Of a DNA stretch of 64,000 nucleotides, positions 53,880-63,900 are shown one piece after another. The position numbers were made by a program, and so were the translations under genes. This DNA is from a bacterium (lineage in GTDB: Bacteria > SAR324 > XYD2-FULL-50-16): positions 1-64,000 of the forward strand of contig JAHJTV010000026.1 in assembly GCA_018829445.1 (NCBI GenBank). The letters run 5' to 3'. Position 1 is the first letter of the stretch, and every line of letters starts with the position of its first letter. The notes beneath the pieces are model-generated. The model saw only the letters and a program-made list of their open reading frames with translations. It was not told where the DNA came from and ran no database searches.

Positions 53880-54740
53880 TCAACTGAGAAAGTCAGGTTT
53901 CTTAAAAGTGGGATTGGGGTACTGATAAAATCCCTTACCGGATTTTTGTCCGATTTTACCTTGGTCAATATAGGATTTCAGAAAAGCAGCATTTGCTTTT
54001 GCCTGTCTATCATCCTTTTTTTCCGCCCAATAGTCGGTGATCTTCCAAACGGTTTCCAGTCCAATTGAATCCATGATTGCAAAGGGACCGACTGTGGTAT
54101 GCATAACTCCCATCCAGGATTTGTCAATCTCCTCTATTGAGGTCACGCCTTTCTGTGCCAACGTAAGAGCAGAAGCCAAAAAACTCATCAGCATATTGTT
54201 AAAAACATAACCGTTGTTTTCACGTTTAAGAACGATGGGGATCTGTCCTATGGATCGGACAAAGTCTGTCACAATTTGAATAACTTCGGATGTAGTCCCC
54301 TCATGCGGCATCACATCAACTATTTTTGTTACCCTGATATCATGGAAATGCAGGGCACAAAGCCTTTCCGATCTCCCCGACGCTTCCGCGAATTGTGAGG
54401 GAAGCAGTGAGGATGTATTGCTTGTGAAGATGGTATCCGAGCTGCAAACTGTGTGAAACTCCTGAAAGACTTTTCCCTTAAGCTCCGGATCTTCTGGAAC
54501 TGATTCACTAATCAGGTCGACACCTTCTGCTGCTTTTTTCGGGTTTGAATAAAAGGTGACATGCGAAAGGAGGTCGACCGCTTTCTTTTTGGCTATTCTT
54601 GAGATTCTTTCTTGTGCATTTTTCAGGGATTTCTCGATGATATCGTAAATGTGAACTTTATACCCCTGTTCAGCGCACAGCAAGGATATCATCTGCCCCA
54701 TGGTCCCCGCTCCCAGTATCAGTACTGTCCTTATTTCCAT
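53880..54740 (-). CDS. 3-hydroxyacyl-CoA dehydrogenase
   Basis: The 286-residue enzyme has the NAD-binding domain LILGAGTMGQMISLLCAEQGYKVHIYD (about 7-33) and a C-terminal 3HCDH domain with NGYVFNNMLMSFLASAL and the GVMHTTVGPFAIMDSIGLE segment. The usual catalytic segment HFFNP is HFHDIR here, so the His is kept but the following NP is lost. It would oxidise 3-hydroxybutyryl-CoA-like substrates to the 3-oxo form. Its ATG (54740) overlaps the acyl-CoA synthetase stop by one base, giving strict translational coupling. In the proposed pathway it follows 4-hydroxybutyryl-CoA dehydratase and a hydratase. Confidence 0.88.
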   Translation of the reverse strand: MEIRTVLILGAGTMGQMISLLCAEQGYKVHIYDIIEKSLKNAQERISRIAKKKAVDLLSHVTFYSNPKKAAEGVDLISESVPEDPELKGKVFQEFHTVCSSDTIFTSNTSSLLPSQFAEASGRSERLCALHFHDIRVTKIVDVMPHEGTTSEVIQIVTDFVRSIGQIPIVLKRENNGYVFNNMLMSFLASALTLAQKGVTSIEEIDKSWMGVMHTTVGPFAIMDSIGLETVWKITDYWAEKKDDRQAKANAAFLKSYIDQGKIGQKSGKGFYQYPNPTFKKPDFLS

Positions 54741-56389
54741 CAATTTTTCTCCTGGAGTCTTCTTCTTAGCAACTTGCCTGTCGGCAAAGTTGGCAGGGTT
54801 TCTCTAAACTCAACATGAACCGGGCACTTGTAGGAGGACATGTTTTCTTTAGCCCAGGATTTGATCTCTTCCTCAGTTGTTTTCTGACCTGCAGTAAGCA
54901 CGATAAAGGCTTTGACGACTTCTCCCTTGGTTTCATCAGGAACTCCGATAACAGCTGACTGGTCAATTGCCGGATGTTTCCCGAGAAGCAGTTCCACCTC
55001 TTCCGGGTAGACTGAAAAGCCGGAAACCTTGATCATCTCTTTCACCCGCCCCAGTAGATACAAATACCCATCATCATCAAATTTTCCAATGTCACCGGTG
55101 TAAACCCAGCCGTCCATCAACGTTACAGCGGTCTCATCCGGTCTTTTCCAATACCCTTTAAAAACCGCAGGATTTTTGAGAGCAATCTCTCCCTCTTCTC
55201 CCAACGCCAGTTCTTTGGTGCGATCTTCAATTGAAACAATCTTGAACTCCTGATCAAATCCCGGAATACCGCAACTGCCGTACTTCACTTTCTGTCTCGG
55301 GATAAAGGTATCAGCCGTATGAGTCTCACTTAATCCATAGGCTCCCTCAATCAACAATCCGCCTTTTGTAGCATCACGCCACTGATTGGAGATCTGCTCC
55401 GTCAACTGAATTCCAAATGAGGAGGTCATACAGGTTTTCAGGCAGGAAATATCAAATTTCTGAAGAGCAGGTTGCTGCATGATGGCAAGATTCATGGGGA
55501 CTGCACTGTACCAGAAATCGACCTTATAGTCAGAAATCGCCTTTATGGCGGTTTCAGCATCAAACATGGAAAGAAGAATCTGGGTAGCACCGGACATGAC
55601 AGCGCTGTTAAGTCCGGCCAGCATACCGGCTATATGAAAAATAGGCATGGTAACCAGGCAAACCGTGTCTTTACGAATGTCACCAATCTCACAAACCGCG
55701 GCTGTCTTGAACAGAGCAGCATAATAGGTAAGCATACATCCTTTCGGTAGCCCGGTTGTTCCTCCTGTGTACTGAAACAGACCAATATCCTCCCTAGCAT
55801 TTATTTCAACAATCGGAATTTCTGCAGATGTGCTGACAATAGTCAGAAAATCATCTGTCCCCGGAATGTCCTGCTTTGGAACTTTCATATAGTCGATAAG
55901 CGGAAGAGTCGGCTCCGATGGAAGGTAATCATTCAGGTTTGTGACAACCAGTTTCCGCAAGACAGTCTTTGATCGTACTTCGCTGATGATGGGCATGAAC
56001 AGATCAAGGGCAACAAGAATCTCAATATCAGCATCGTTTAGTTCATATTCCAGCTCTAAAGCTTTAAACAAGGGTGAACAGGGACATACGATGCCTCCGA
56101 TTTTCTGAATGCCAAAATGAGCAATGGCGTACTGCGGGCAGTTCAGCATCATAATACCGACACGATCACCTTTTTTGATCCCCTGCTGCAACAAGTAAGC
56201 ACCAAACCGATCAGATGCTTCATCAAGTTCCTTGTACGCGATCTCCCTGCCATAAAAAATTATAGCGGGTTTGTCCGGTTGGCTTTTTGCCTGTGCCCTC
56301 AAATATTCATGAACCGGTTTAATCCCCAAATCAAAAGCCAGTTTTTGGGGCATATCTTGAGGCCAGTTCTTCATCCAGATCGGTTCCAT
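54740..56389 (-). CDS. AMP-dependent acyl-CoA synthetase/ligase
   Basis: The 549-residue protein belongs to the ANL superfamily. The ATP-binding P-loop is QYTGGTTGLPKGCMLTY (about 208-224); YGLSETHTADTF (A5-type motif, about 344), GWVYTGDIGKFDDDGYLYLLGR (about 421-442) and IKVSGFSVYPEEVE with the C-terminal Lys motif (SYKCPVHVEF) follow. It activates a carboxylic acid to its CoA thioester via an acyl-adenylate. In this operon the likely substrate is 4-hydroxybutyrate or a related acid feeding the dehydratase (inference). ATG 56389 has AAAAGGAG upstream; the small 58-residue gene's stop lies 2 bases before it. Confidence 0.9.
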   Translation of the reverse strand: MEPIWMKNWPQDMPQKLAFDLGIKPVHEYLRAQAKSQPDKPAIIFYGREIAYKELDEASDRFGAYLLQQGIKKGDRVGIMMLNCPQYAIAHFGIQKIGGIVCPCSPLFKALELEYELNDADIEILVALDLFMPIISEVRSKTVLRKLVVTNLNDYLPSEPTLPLIDYMKVPKQDIPGTDDFLTIVSTSAEIPIVEINAREDIGLFQYTGGTTGLPKGCMLTYYAALFKTAAVCEIGDIRKDTVCLVTMPIFHIAGMLAGLNSAVMSGATQILLSMFDAETAIKAISDYKVDFWYSAVPMNLAIMQQPALQKFDISCLKTCMTSSFGIQLTEQISNQWRDATKGGLLIEGAYGLSETHTADTFIPRQKVKYGSCGIPGFDQEFKIVSIEDRTKELALGEEGEIALKNPAVFKGYWKRPDETAVTLMDGWVYTGDIGKFDDDGYLYLLGRVKEMIKVSGFSVYPEEVELLLGKHPAIDQSAVIGVPDETKGEVVKAFIVLTAGQKTTEEEIKSWAKENMSSYKCPVHVEFRETLPTLPTGKLLRRRLQEKN

Positions 56390-56391
56390 AT

Positions 56392-56568
56392 TCACTCCTT
56401 TTTTTCAGGTTTATCTTCCGAGTAGGGACAGTTTTCAACCAACTCTTCAAACAGGCATCTCAACAGTTCATCGCAGTTAGTGTCCCTTATAAAAGACTTC
56501 AGGAAATGTCTAATCTCTATATAATTTTGTCTCAGCTCCTCATCAAAAAACTTCTGTTCGGCCATCAT
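56392..56568 (-). CDS. Small protein of unknown function in the 4-hydroxybutyryl-CoA operon
   Basis: A 58-codon frame, MMAEQKFFDEELRQNYIEI onwards, ends SEDKPEKKE. It fills the space between the dehydratase and the acyl-CoA synthetase with coupling at both ends: its ATG overlaps the dehydratase stop (ATGA at 56565-56568) and its TGA lies 2 bases before the synthetase ATG. The synthetase ribosome binding site (AAGGAG) forms its last codons. The product is acidic and helix-prone, with cysteines at about 33, 38 and 47 (NCDELLRCLFEEL..ENC). I recognise no family. Position suggests a subunit, chaperone or cluster-assembly aid for the dehydratase (speculative). Confidence 0.7.
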   Translation of the reverse strand: MMAEQKFFDEELRQNYIEIRHFLKSFIRDTNCDELLRCLFEELVENCPYSEDKPEKKE

Positions 56569-58061
56569 TTTTTCTCCATCCCTGCCAGATCTCTAATAAG
56601 GTTTTTTCGGTCTTCAATATCATATTGGGAAGTGATGGCAATCTGCTCCATGATTGGAGATCCGCCACCATGATAGTTACCGTAGTTCAGAATGCTGGCA
56701 AACCCGGAGCAGGTCATGTCCCCAAAATACATCCAGAATTTAATCTGATCTTCGATCGGAATCTTCGGGTTCCGCATGAGATACTTTTCCAACAACGGTT
56801 TCAGTTCCGGATCTGTCAAGTCACCTTCATATGGAAATGTTGCGGGAACGCCACCAGCAATTTCACAAAGAATTTCCTGTTCATGAAATACGGCTTCCCC
56901 TGTTAAACATCTTCCGACATTAGCATAAATTGAGTTTGGAATGTAGCTGCCGGGACCGTAAGGCACCATTCCCAGTTTTGGAATATACACCTCAGGTTTT
57001 CCCATGGCGGAGGCTGTAAACCCTGCTGCATAGCCCAATTCAGATACCTTAATAATTTCTGCCAAAGCGGCCCGCGCATGGGAGGTCTTTTGAATACCGT
57101 TATGTTCTGCTGCAAGTGCTGCAAGCCCCAAGATAACGTCACCAATTGCCGGCTTGCATCCTGAATAGCTGTGCCTGTGGAAGAGAGCAAACAACAGTGC
57201 GCAGAGCCCACCATGATCGTTTTCACCACATAAAAACACTCTTTCCCAAGGAACAAAAACATCATCAAAAATGACATAAGAATCAGTATATCCGGGGTTT
57301 ATGCCTCTATAAAACTTGGATCTGCTGCGATAATTGTGGACAGAGACAACCTGCTTTACACCGTCATAATCGGCCGGTACAGCAAAGGCAACAGCATAAT
57401 CTTTTTCGTCCGGCATCAAAGCACGTGTAGGAACAACCAGAATCTCATCGGCAATGGAGGCTTCAGAGATATGTACCTTACACCCGCGTACTACAATTCC
57501 GTCACTTCGTTTTTCTACAACATGAACATAAGAATCCGGGTCGGTTTGCTGTGCAGGACGTTTTAACCGCTCTCCCTTAACATCCGTCTGAGCACAACAA
57601 CCTACAAGATCATTATTCTGGAAGTTTTCCAGCCATTTCAGAAAATTTTTGTGATACTCAGTTTTTCCGTTATTTAATTTATCCGCCTCATAAGAGACAG
57701 CATTAATTGCATTCAGGGCGTCAACACCCATACAACGTTGAATACACCCGCCAACTTTCCGGCAAAGAGAACGAGTCATATTTTGTTTTCGGTGCAGATC
57801 GTCGGTGCTTTGATGAATATGACAAAACCGGTTGATTGTCTTTCCTGTCAAATGCGAGGTAGCTGTGCACAAGTCAGCCATTTCGGGATTTGTAGCTGCG
57901 TCAAAAGTTGTTGCCATAACCGATAATGCAGCTTGTTGGATCTCATCATCCCGATCAATTTTATGACCATCATGATAAAGATTTCTCTTCATCCCTTTCA
58001 ATCTCTTGAAGTAATCTTCTTTCGTTCTCAGCACACTTTCCGGTTTCGGGTTTGCATTCAT
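56565..58061 (-). CDS. abfD: 4-hydroxybutyryl-CoA dehydratase / vinylacetyl-CoA isomerase family enzyme
   Basis: The protein is 498 residues of the HpaB-like flavoprotein fold. The ligands of the [4Fe-4S] cluster in Clostridium 4-hydroxybutyryl-CoA dehydratase (Cys99, Cys103, His292, Cys299) have clear counterparts with identical spacing: C106 and C110 in GGCIQRCMGVDALNA, and H295 and C302 in FHRHSYSGCKP. The FAD-binding segments are also present. This separates it from the related 4-hydroxyphenylacetate hydroxylases, which lack the cluster. The reaction is the radical dehydration of 4-hydroxybutyryl-CoA to crotonyl-CoA, used in aminobutyrate fermentation and some CO2-fixation cycles. A related dehydratase with another substrate is possible. 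It is central to the operon, downstream of the carboxyltransferase gene. Confidence 0.88.
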   Translation of the reverse strand: MNANPKPESVLRTKEDYFKRLKGMKRNLYHDGHKIDRDDEIQQAALSVMATTFDAATNPEMADLCTATSHLTGKTINRFCHIHQSTDDLHRKQNMTRSLCRKVGGCIQRCMGVDALNAINAVSYEADKLNNGKTEYHKNFLKWLENFQNNDLVGCCAQTDVKGERLKRPAQQTDPDSYVHVVEKRSDGIVVRGCKVHISEASIADEILVVPTRALMPDEKDYAVAFAVPADYDGVKQVVSVHNYRSRSKFYRGINPGYTDSYVIFDDVFVPWERVFLCGENDHGGLCALLFALFHRHSYSGCKPAIGDVILGLAALAAEHNGIQKTSHARAALAEIIKVSELGYAAGFTASAMGKPEVYIPKLGMVPYGPGSYIPNSIYANVGRCLTGEAVFHEQEILCEIAGGVPATFPYEGDLTDPELKPLLEKYLMRNPKIPIEDQIKFWMYFGDMTCSGFASILNYGNYHGGGSPIMEQIAITSQYDIEDRKNLIRDLAGMEKK

Positions 58062-58207
58062 TTATTCTCCAGATATTCTAGTTTATTTAGTGCCCGGGGT
58101 TCCAACTCTCCGGAATCTGTTTTTGTTTTGGTTATCAATTTCAACGGTCAGAAAAAAAATGGAGTAAATAATCAACCGCGAAGCTGACCACCGAAGGTTG
58201 ATCGCCA

Positions 58208-59749
58208 TTAAATCGCAGTGGGCCAGTTAGCCAATAGTCGCTGGCTGCGCCCACCATTTTTGATTCTTGTTAAGTCCAAGCATTGAAGGATGATGCTGCG
58301 CGTATCCACCGGATAAATAACATCATCAAGATAAGCCAGGCCAGCGGCTTTCCATGGTTCACTGGCTTTTCTCAAGCTTTGTAATGCCGCTTGTTTTAAT
58401 TGTTCGGGATTTTCAAGCGTTTTTAATTTTTCCCCAAATATTACATTCACCGCAACTTCTGGTCCCATGAAACTGATATCTGCACCAGGCCATGCGAAAA
58501 GAAAATCGGATCCCATGTTTGCACCCCCCATATTGCAATTAGCCATCCCATAGGATTTCCTGATGACAATTGAGATTTTCGGGACAGTGGCCAGCGAAAG
58601 CGCCTGAATGAAAGTAATAATTTTGCTTGGCATCTTCTTCTGCTCTGCTGCCTTTCCAACAAAAAAGCCAGGAGTGTCGTGCAGAAAAAGAAGGGGTATG
58701 TTGAATGAATCGCAAAGGCAGATAAAACTGGTGCACTTGTCACAACCATCGGGTCCCATTGCGCCTGCATAACGAGATGGCTGATTGGCGATAATTCCGA
58801 TTGTTTTCCCGTCAATCCGGGCTAAACATGTAATTACACTCGGATCGAACTCAGGTTTGAGCTCAAACAACTTTTCATGATCCACAATAGTCCGAATCAA
58901 TCGCTTCATGTCGTAGGATTGGTTCGATCTCTCCGGCAATATTTTTAACAGAGTATTTTGTCGATTTTTCGCACTGTCGTCTCCCTCTATAGCAGGAGGC
59001 AATTCATCCGAATTCTGAGGGAGATATGACAGAAACTCCTTAACCAGTTCCAGGCATTCATCTTCATTTTCTGCAACCCTGTCAATCTGCCCGGTTATCT
59101 GTGCATGAAGCTGCCACCCTCCCAGCTCATCATTAGAAACCTTTTCATTGGTTGCAATTTCCAAAACACGTGGGCTCGAAACTGCCATACACGACCCCTT
59201 AACCTGAATGGAGAAATCAGATAATGCAACCATCCATGAGGGATCACCAAAACATTCACCCATGATGGTGGCAACCATTGGAATCTGTCTGGTTCTAAAA
59301 GCAACCCTGTTGGTTATGGTCATTGAGCTCATACCGTCTGATCCCTGAATGTCTGGTATTCTAGCTCCACCTGCTTCACCGATATTGACAAAAGGAAATC
59401 CTTTTTTGGTAGCAGTATCCAGGATACGAATGGCTTTTTTATGACCAACACGACCACCACTGCCGGCCAGAACAGTTGCATCATTCGCTGATACACCTAT
59501 ACTTCGACCGTTAATTTTACCAAATCCGCTGATCTTTCCGTCTGCCGGTGTTTTAATCTCCATCCCTGGAACATCGGAATGCGCCAGCATACCGATTTCC
59601 ATGAAGCTGCCGGGGTCAAGCAACCGCAGTATTCTTTCTCTGGCTGTATAACTCCCCTTCCGGTTCTGGGCTTCAATCTTATGATCACCACCCATTTTCA
59701 ATGCCAGGGTTTTTCTTTTTTCCAGATCTTCAATAACGTCTATTTTCAT
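58208..59749 (-). CDS. Acyl-CoA carboxylase/decarboxylase carboxyltransferase subunit
   Basis: The 513-residue protein has the crotonase-like carboxyltransferase duplication. The N-terminal half has the acyl-CoA site GEAGGARIPDIQGSDGMSSM (about 120-140) and the C-terminal half has LHDTPGFFVGKAAEQ and KSYGMANCNMGG (biotin/CO2 site). It would pair with the biotin carrier encoded 142 bp upstream. Homologues act in propionyl-/acetyl-CoA carboxylase (with a biotin carboxylase) or in methylmalonyl-/glutaconyl-CoA decarboxylase (with a membrane beta subunit); neither partner is in the window, so direction is undecided. A strong AAGGAG ribosome binding site precedes ATG 59749. Confidence 0.88.
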   Translation of the reverse strand: MKIDVIEDLEKRKTLALKMGGDHKIEAQNRKGSYTARERILRLLDPGSFMEIGMLAHSDVPGMEIKTPADGKISGFGKINGRSIGVSANDATVLAGSGGRVGHKKAIRILDTATKKGFPFVNIGEAGGARIPDIQGSDGMSSMTITNRVAFRTRQIPMVATIMGECFGDPSWMVALSDFSIQVKGSCMAVSSPRVLEIATNEKVSNDELGGWQLHAQITGQIDRVAENEDECLELVKEFLSYLPQNSDELPPAIEGDDSAKNRQNTLLKILPERSNQSYDMKRLIRTIVDHEKLFELKPEFDPSVITCLARIDGKTIGIIANQPSRYAGAMGPDGCDKCTSFICLCDSFNIPLLFLHDTPGFFVGKAAEQKKMPSKIITFIQALSLATVPKISIVIRKSYGMANCNMGGANMGSDFLFAWPGADISFMGPEVAVNVIFGEKLKTLENPEQLKQAALQSLRKASEPWKAAGLAYLDDVIYPVDTRSIILQCLDLTRIKNGGRSQRLLANWPTAI

Positions 59750-59891
59750 CCAACTCCTTGGTTCTCTTCTAAAAACTAGTGCTAAAAAGCTGTTATATCT
59801 ATTTTTTACTATGCGTATCCCTCCATTCCATTGATCCGGAAGGTCGTAACCTGCATCCTTTACTATTAAAAATGGTGATGTGATCAGTTTA

Positions 59892-60104
59892 TTAGCCTAG
59901 TGTCATCAATACCTGTCCAAGTTCCACCGAATCTCCTTCTGCAATACTGATCTCCACTATAGTACCTTCTGAACCAGCCACAATCGCGTTTTCCATTTTC
60001 ATGGCTTCATGGATAAGAACCTGGGTTTCAGCCGTAACCTTATCGCCCGCTCTTACAAGTACTTTATTTATTTTTCCCGGCATGGGGGATGTGATCTGAT
60101 TCAT
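59892..60104 (-). CDS. Biotin carboxyl carrier protein (single biotinyl domain)
   Basis: This 70-residue protein is a single biotinyl domain. It begins ITSPMPGKINKVLVRAGDKV and has the biotinylation site IHEAMKMENAI with Lys36 in EAMKM. The short N-terminus (no extended linker) matches the small gamma-type carriers of decarboxylases and some carboxylases. It carries CO2 as carboxybiotin between the two half-reactions. It is the first gene of the operon at 53116-60104 and precedes the carboxyltransferase by 142 bp. Confidence 0.92.
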   Translation of the reverse strand: MNQITSPMPGKINKVLVRAGDKVTAETQVLIHEAMKMENAIVAGSEGTIVEISIAEGDSVELGQVLMTLG

Positions 60105-60991
60105 AACATTTACTCACGAATATTGGTTTTTATACTAAAAAGTATTAACGAATTAAAGATTTATCCAAAATAAGAGGGTCTGCTCCTTGTCAGGATTTTG
60201 CCTGTTTCAACAGCCCTGAAGTATAAAACGATCATTCTTTCAACTGGACCTGATAATTGCCGAATGTCGGATGAATCAACTCTTATTGATCCTGATAGTG
60301 ACTCTTATCGCCTCGGATTTGATTCGACATACAGGCTAACTCAAAAGATTAATAATCTTGGTTGATGAGTCGGAAACCGTTATGACACGTCGTAACGGGA
60401 CAAGATTTAAACATTTTATTGATCCTTTATAAAACCAAGTGCTTCTGCACAGGAATGATGACAATTTCTGTCTGTCTGGCCTCTTAAAACAAAGCAAGCT
60501 TCGAATAACCAAGATCAAAATTGAATTGAGTATCGTTTGCTTTCCTTCTTGAATTGCCAGATCTATACCAATTGTATATTCATTTGTTTTTGTTGTATTT
60601 TTCAATTTGTTAATGACTATTTATTATCTATTCTGTTACTAATAATGATAAAAATACGAATATTGGTGATTCTGTTGTTTAACTTCTGTTCTGAACAATA
60701 ATTATGTAATACGGGTGCACCAAAAAGTTTCGGGTTATATTTGATAAAAATTTTTTATCTTTGCAGCGTAGGCAAAGCGTTACCCACGTAACCCATTTGA
60801 TGCGCGGATAATGTGGGATGGACAGCGCGTTGTCCATCAATTTTTGTTATCCGAAACTTATTGGTGCACCCTGTAATACCCGTCTTCCCTGCCAGGGTTT
60901 TTAGGACGCCTCTGAATAGTTGTATGGTTATTGGATAATTCTTGAGCAATTGATCACATTTTTCATAGCAAAGACAGATCATGGTAAAAGC
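60105..60991. other. Long intergenic region upstream of biotin-carrier operon
   Basis: About 890 bp between divergent units. It contains the 159-bp MITE (60713-60871) and the leader of the minus-strand operon (60105-60335). A minus-strand 89-codon frame at 60336-60605 has no recognisable features and is not called. Confidence 0.5.
60713..60871. mobile_element. MITE (159 bp) with terminal inverted repeats and 8-bp target duplication
   Basis: The element begins GGGTGCACCAAAAAGTTTCG and ends with the reverse complement of GGGTGCACCAATAAGTTTCG; the inverted termini extend about 26 bp with few mismatches. It is flanked by perfect 8-bp direct repeats TGTAATAC (60705-60712 and 60872-60879), the expected target-site duplication. 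It encodes no protein; a full-length transposon with the same ends should exist or have existed elsewhere in the genome. The family was not assigned. Internal GC-rich words (AGCGTTACCCACG) could pair with GC words near the centre. Confidence 0.85.
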
Positions 60992-63900
60992 ATGAAATCG
61001 AAGACATTAAGGGATAAGAGTGAACTTGTAGGGATTGAAATTCTAGGACCTGCAGCTGTTTTTAAAGGAAGTTTTTCTATTGATTGGATTCAGGAAATAA
61101 CGGGTGCAAAAGCGTCGATAATTTTATCCGTTTTTAACCAGGGTATGGATCATAACTGGCTGAAGCCGGAAAAGGAGGGTTTTTACAGTTTTTCCAATGA
61201 AAATATTAAAAAACGATTCTGGCAGACTGTTTCAATAGAAGAGCGAGAAAAGCTTCATCGTCGTGCAGCGGAAATAATCGCGGAGGAATTGCCTTTGGAG
61301 GATGAATCTGACCTTGAATTGGTGGATCATCTCTTACAAATCAAAAATGATAAGACATCCTGTGGGAAACTTCTAAAGGCCGGTAACCGTGCACGGAAAA
61401 GCTATCAATTGGAAAAAGCAAAAGAGATTTATCAAAAAATTCTACTGGATCTCAGCAGCGCGAAAGGGGAATCGGAAGATCAATTGTTCACAGATACAGC
61501 TATTCAGTATTCAAAAATTACAACACCTGCTGATACTTTTGGTGTCATTGATATCCTCAAGGACGCCATCAAAAGGGCACAGAAAAGGAATCTAAGTTCA
61601 AACCTGTGTTTGTTAAGAATGCATCTGGCCAAACAGGAGTGGTTGTTATCTAATTTTAAAGTGGCATTTCATCAATTCAATACCGGATGGGAGCTGGCTA
61701 AAAGCATTGATAATCCGAATTTCAAACGATCAGTCAATATCTTTAGTGTTTTCTTTAGATATTGGCAGGGCCGTTTCAAAGACGTCGTGGCTGACTATGA
61801 AAAATTTGCGCCTGCTGTTTCAGAACTTCCAAAATCGGAATTCTCTATGCTGGCCAATCTGACTATTGGTGCCTGTCTTGGGAACAGTGGGCAGATCTAC
61901 CAGGGAATCGGAATGATGGATGTGATCAGAAGACATTGCGAGGAAACTGGTAATTCCAATCTGGCCAGCCATGCACTTGCTGTGCTGGCTCTATTCCTGG
62001 TTGATCTCAAACGATTTGAGGAGGCTATTCCATATTATCAAGAAGCAATGGAGTCCGCAATTAAAGGGCACAATAACTTCATTCGTGTATTCGTTCACCT
62101 GGGGCTTGCACACGTTTATTATCTGACGGGTAAAAAAGAGAACGCGATTGAAGAGCTGGGGCATTTTCTGGCGTTAAGAAAGCAGCAGCAGATCCTGGCA
62201 ACGCCTTTCCCTCTTCTTCTGGAGCTTTGTTATGAGGTTGAGACAGGCTGGGGAGATTTTTTACCTGAGCTTTCCATTGAATTTGAGATTCAACAGGCGT
62301 TGAAGTCGGAAAACGTCTATATGCAAGGAATGGCTGTTTTTTATCAAGCTCTGTTTAAAAACCAAAAGGGTGCAGCCCCACAAGTGGTTATCAGAAAGCT
62401 GCAAAAGGCTCTGAAGCTTCTTGAAGACTCCGGTCATTTTATCGGAATTGAAAACTGCAGACTTGAGCTGGCAAGAATCAGTCTACAAAACGGGGATAAA
62501 GAAAAAGGGATTGAGTTGGCATCACTGGCCGTGAAACAGTTGCTGACAATTGACAGAAAACTGATTCCCGGGGACTTTAGCCATCTGGTTCAGGATCAAG
62601 ATGCTGAAAAAGAACTTCTGAAAGAGATCCTGGCTTTAGGTCAGGAATTGGCAGTCATCCGAGATCCTCGTGATCTTGTCAACCGGATTATTACTACGGT
62701 TAACCGTATAATAGGTGCTGAACGCGGTGCCATTTTTCTGGTTTATGAGAAAGGAGAGAAAATCAGCCTGAAGGCTGCTAAAAACATCACGAATGATACG
62801 GTCAAGTCAGAAGAGTTTTCCAAATCGATGGAGTTGATTTGGAAGACAGTAAGAACGAAACGGGAACAGATTACTCGGATCAAATCAGAAACAGAGTTTG
62901 AAAGTAAAAACCAGACTTTTTACTCTGTTATCTGTATTCCAATGTTGTTGAGAAACCAAATTGTCGGGGTTTTGTATTCGGATATTAGGATTAACAAGCT
63001 TTCCTTGGAAAGCTTAAACCTTGAAGCTTTGAAGTATTTTGCAGCGCAAGCGGCTATAATGCTTGAAAATGCACAGGCTTATCAGGCATTACAAGAGCAA
63101 TACCAGAAAGAGAAAGAGGAAAAACGATACCTGGAGCAGCAATTCAAAGAGGAGTTTCATTTTGAAGAGATAATAGGCCGAAGCCAGGCAATAAAGTCTG
63201 TTTTTACTGATATTGATTCAGTTGCCGCAACCGACTCTGCTGTCCTGATTCTTGGAGAAACGGGTGTGGGGAAAGAACTCGTCGCCAGAGCTATTCACCG
63301 GAGCAGTAATCGGAAAAAGGGGCCGTTCATTAAGGTCAATAGTAGTGCTCTGTCAGAATTTCTTATTTCCAGCGAATTGTTTGGTCACGAGAAAGGTGCA
63401 TTTACCGGAGCTGTTGAACAGAAGATCGGACGATTTGAGTTGGCTAATGGTGGAACACTTTTCCTGGACGAAATTGGAGATGTCTCCCAAACGGTTCAAC
63501 TTCAGTTGTTAAGGGTTCTACAAACCAAGGAATTTGAAAGAGTAGGCGGGCGCAGCACAATCCGGTCGGATTTCCGCTTAATGGCAGCAACCAACAAAGA
63601 TCTTCGACAGGAAATCCAAAAGGGAAAGTTTCGTTTGGATCTTTACTACCGCCTTAATGTTTTTCCGATAAACGTCCCCCCCCTTGTCAACAGGAAAGAA
63701 GACATTCCATTGCTGGCATTCCATTTTCTAAAAATCTACACCAAAAAACTGAATAAAAAGATCGATACGATTCCGGGACAAGTTATTGATAAAATGGTGA
63801 CCTATAAATGGCCGGGGAATGTTCGGGAGCTGGAAAATTTCATTGAACGGGGAACGATACTAAGCCGAAATAATCGCTTCAATGCGCCTCCTATTGAAGA

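Noticed and set aside
60336..60605. An 89-codon minus-strand frame upstream of the biotin carrier gene
   Set aside because: No recognisable domain and no coupling to the operon; probably untranslated leader sequence.
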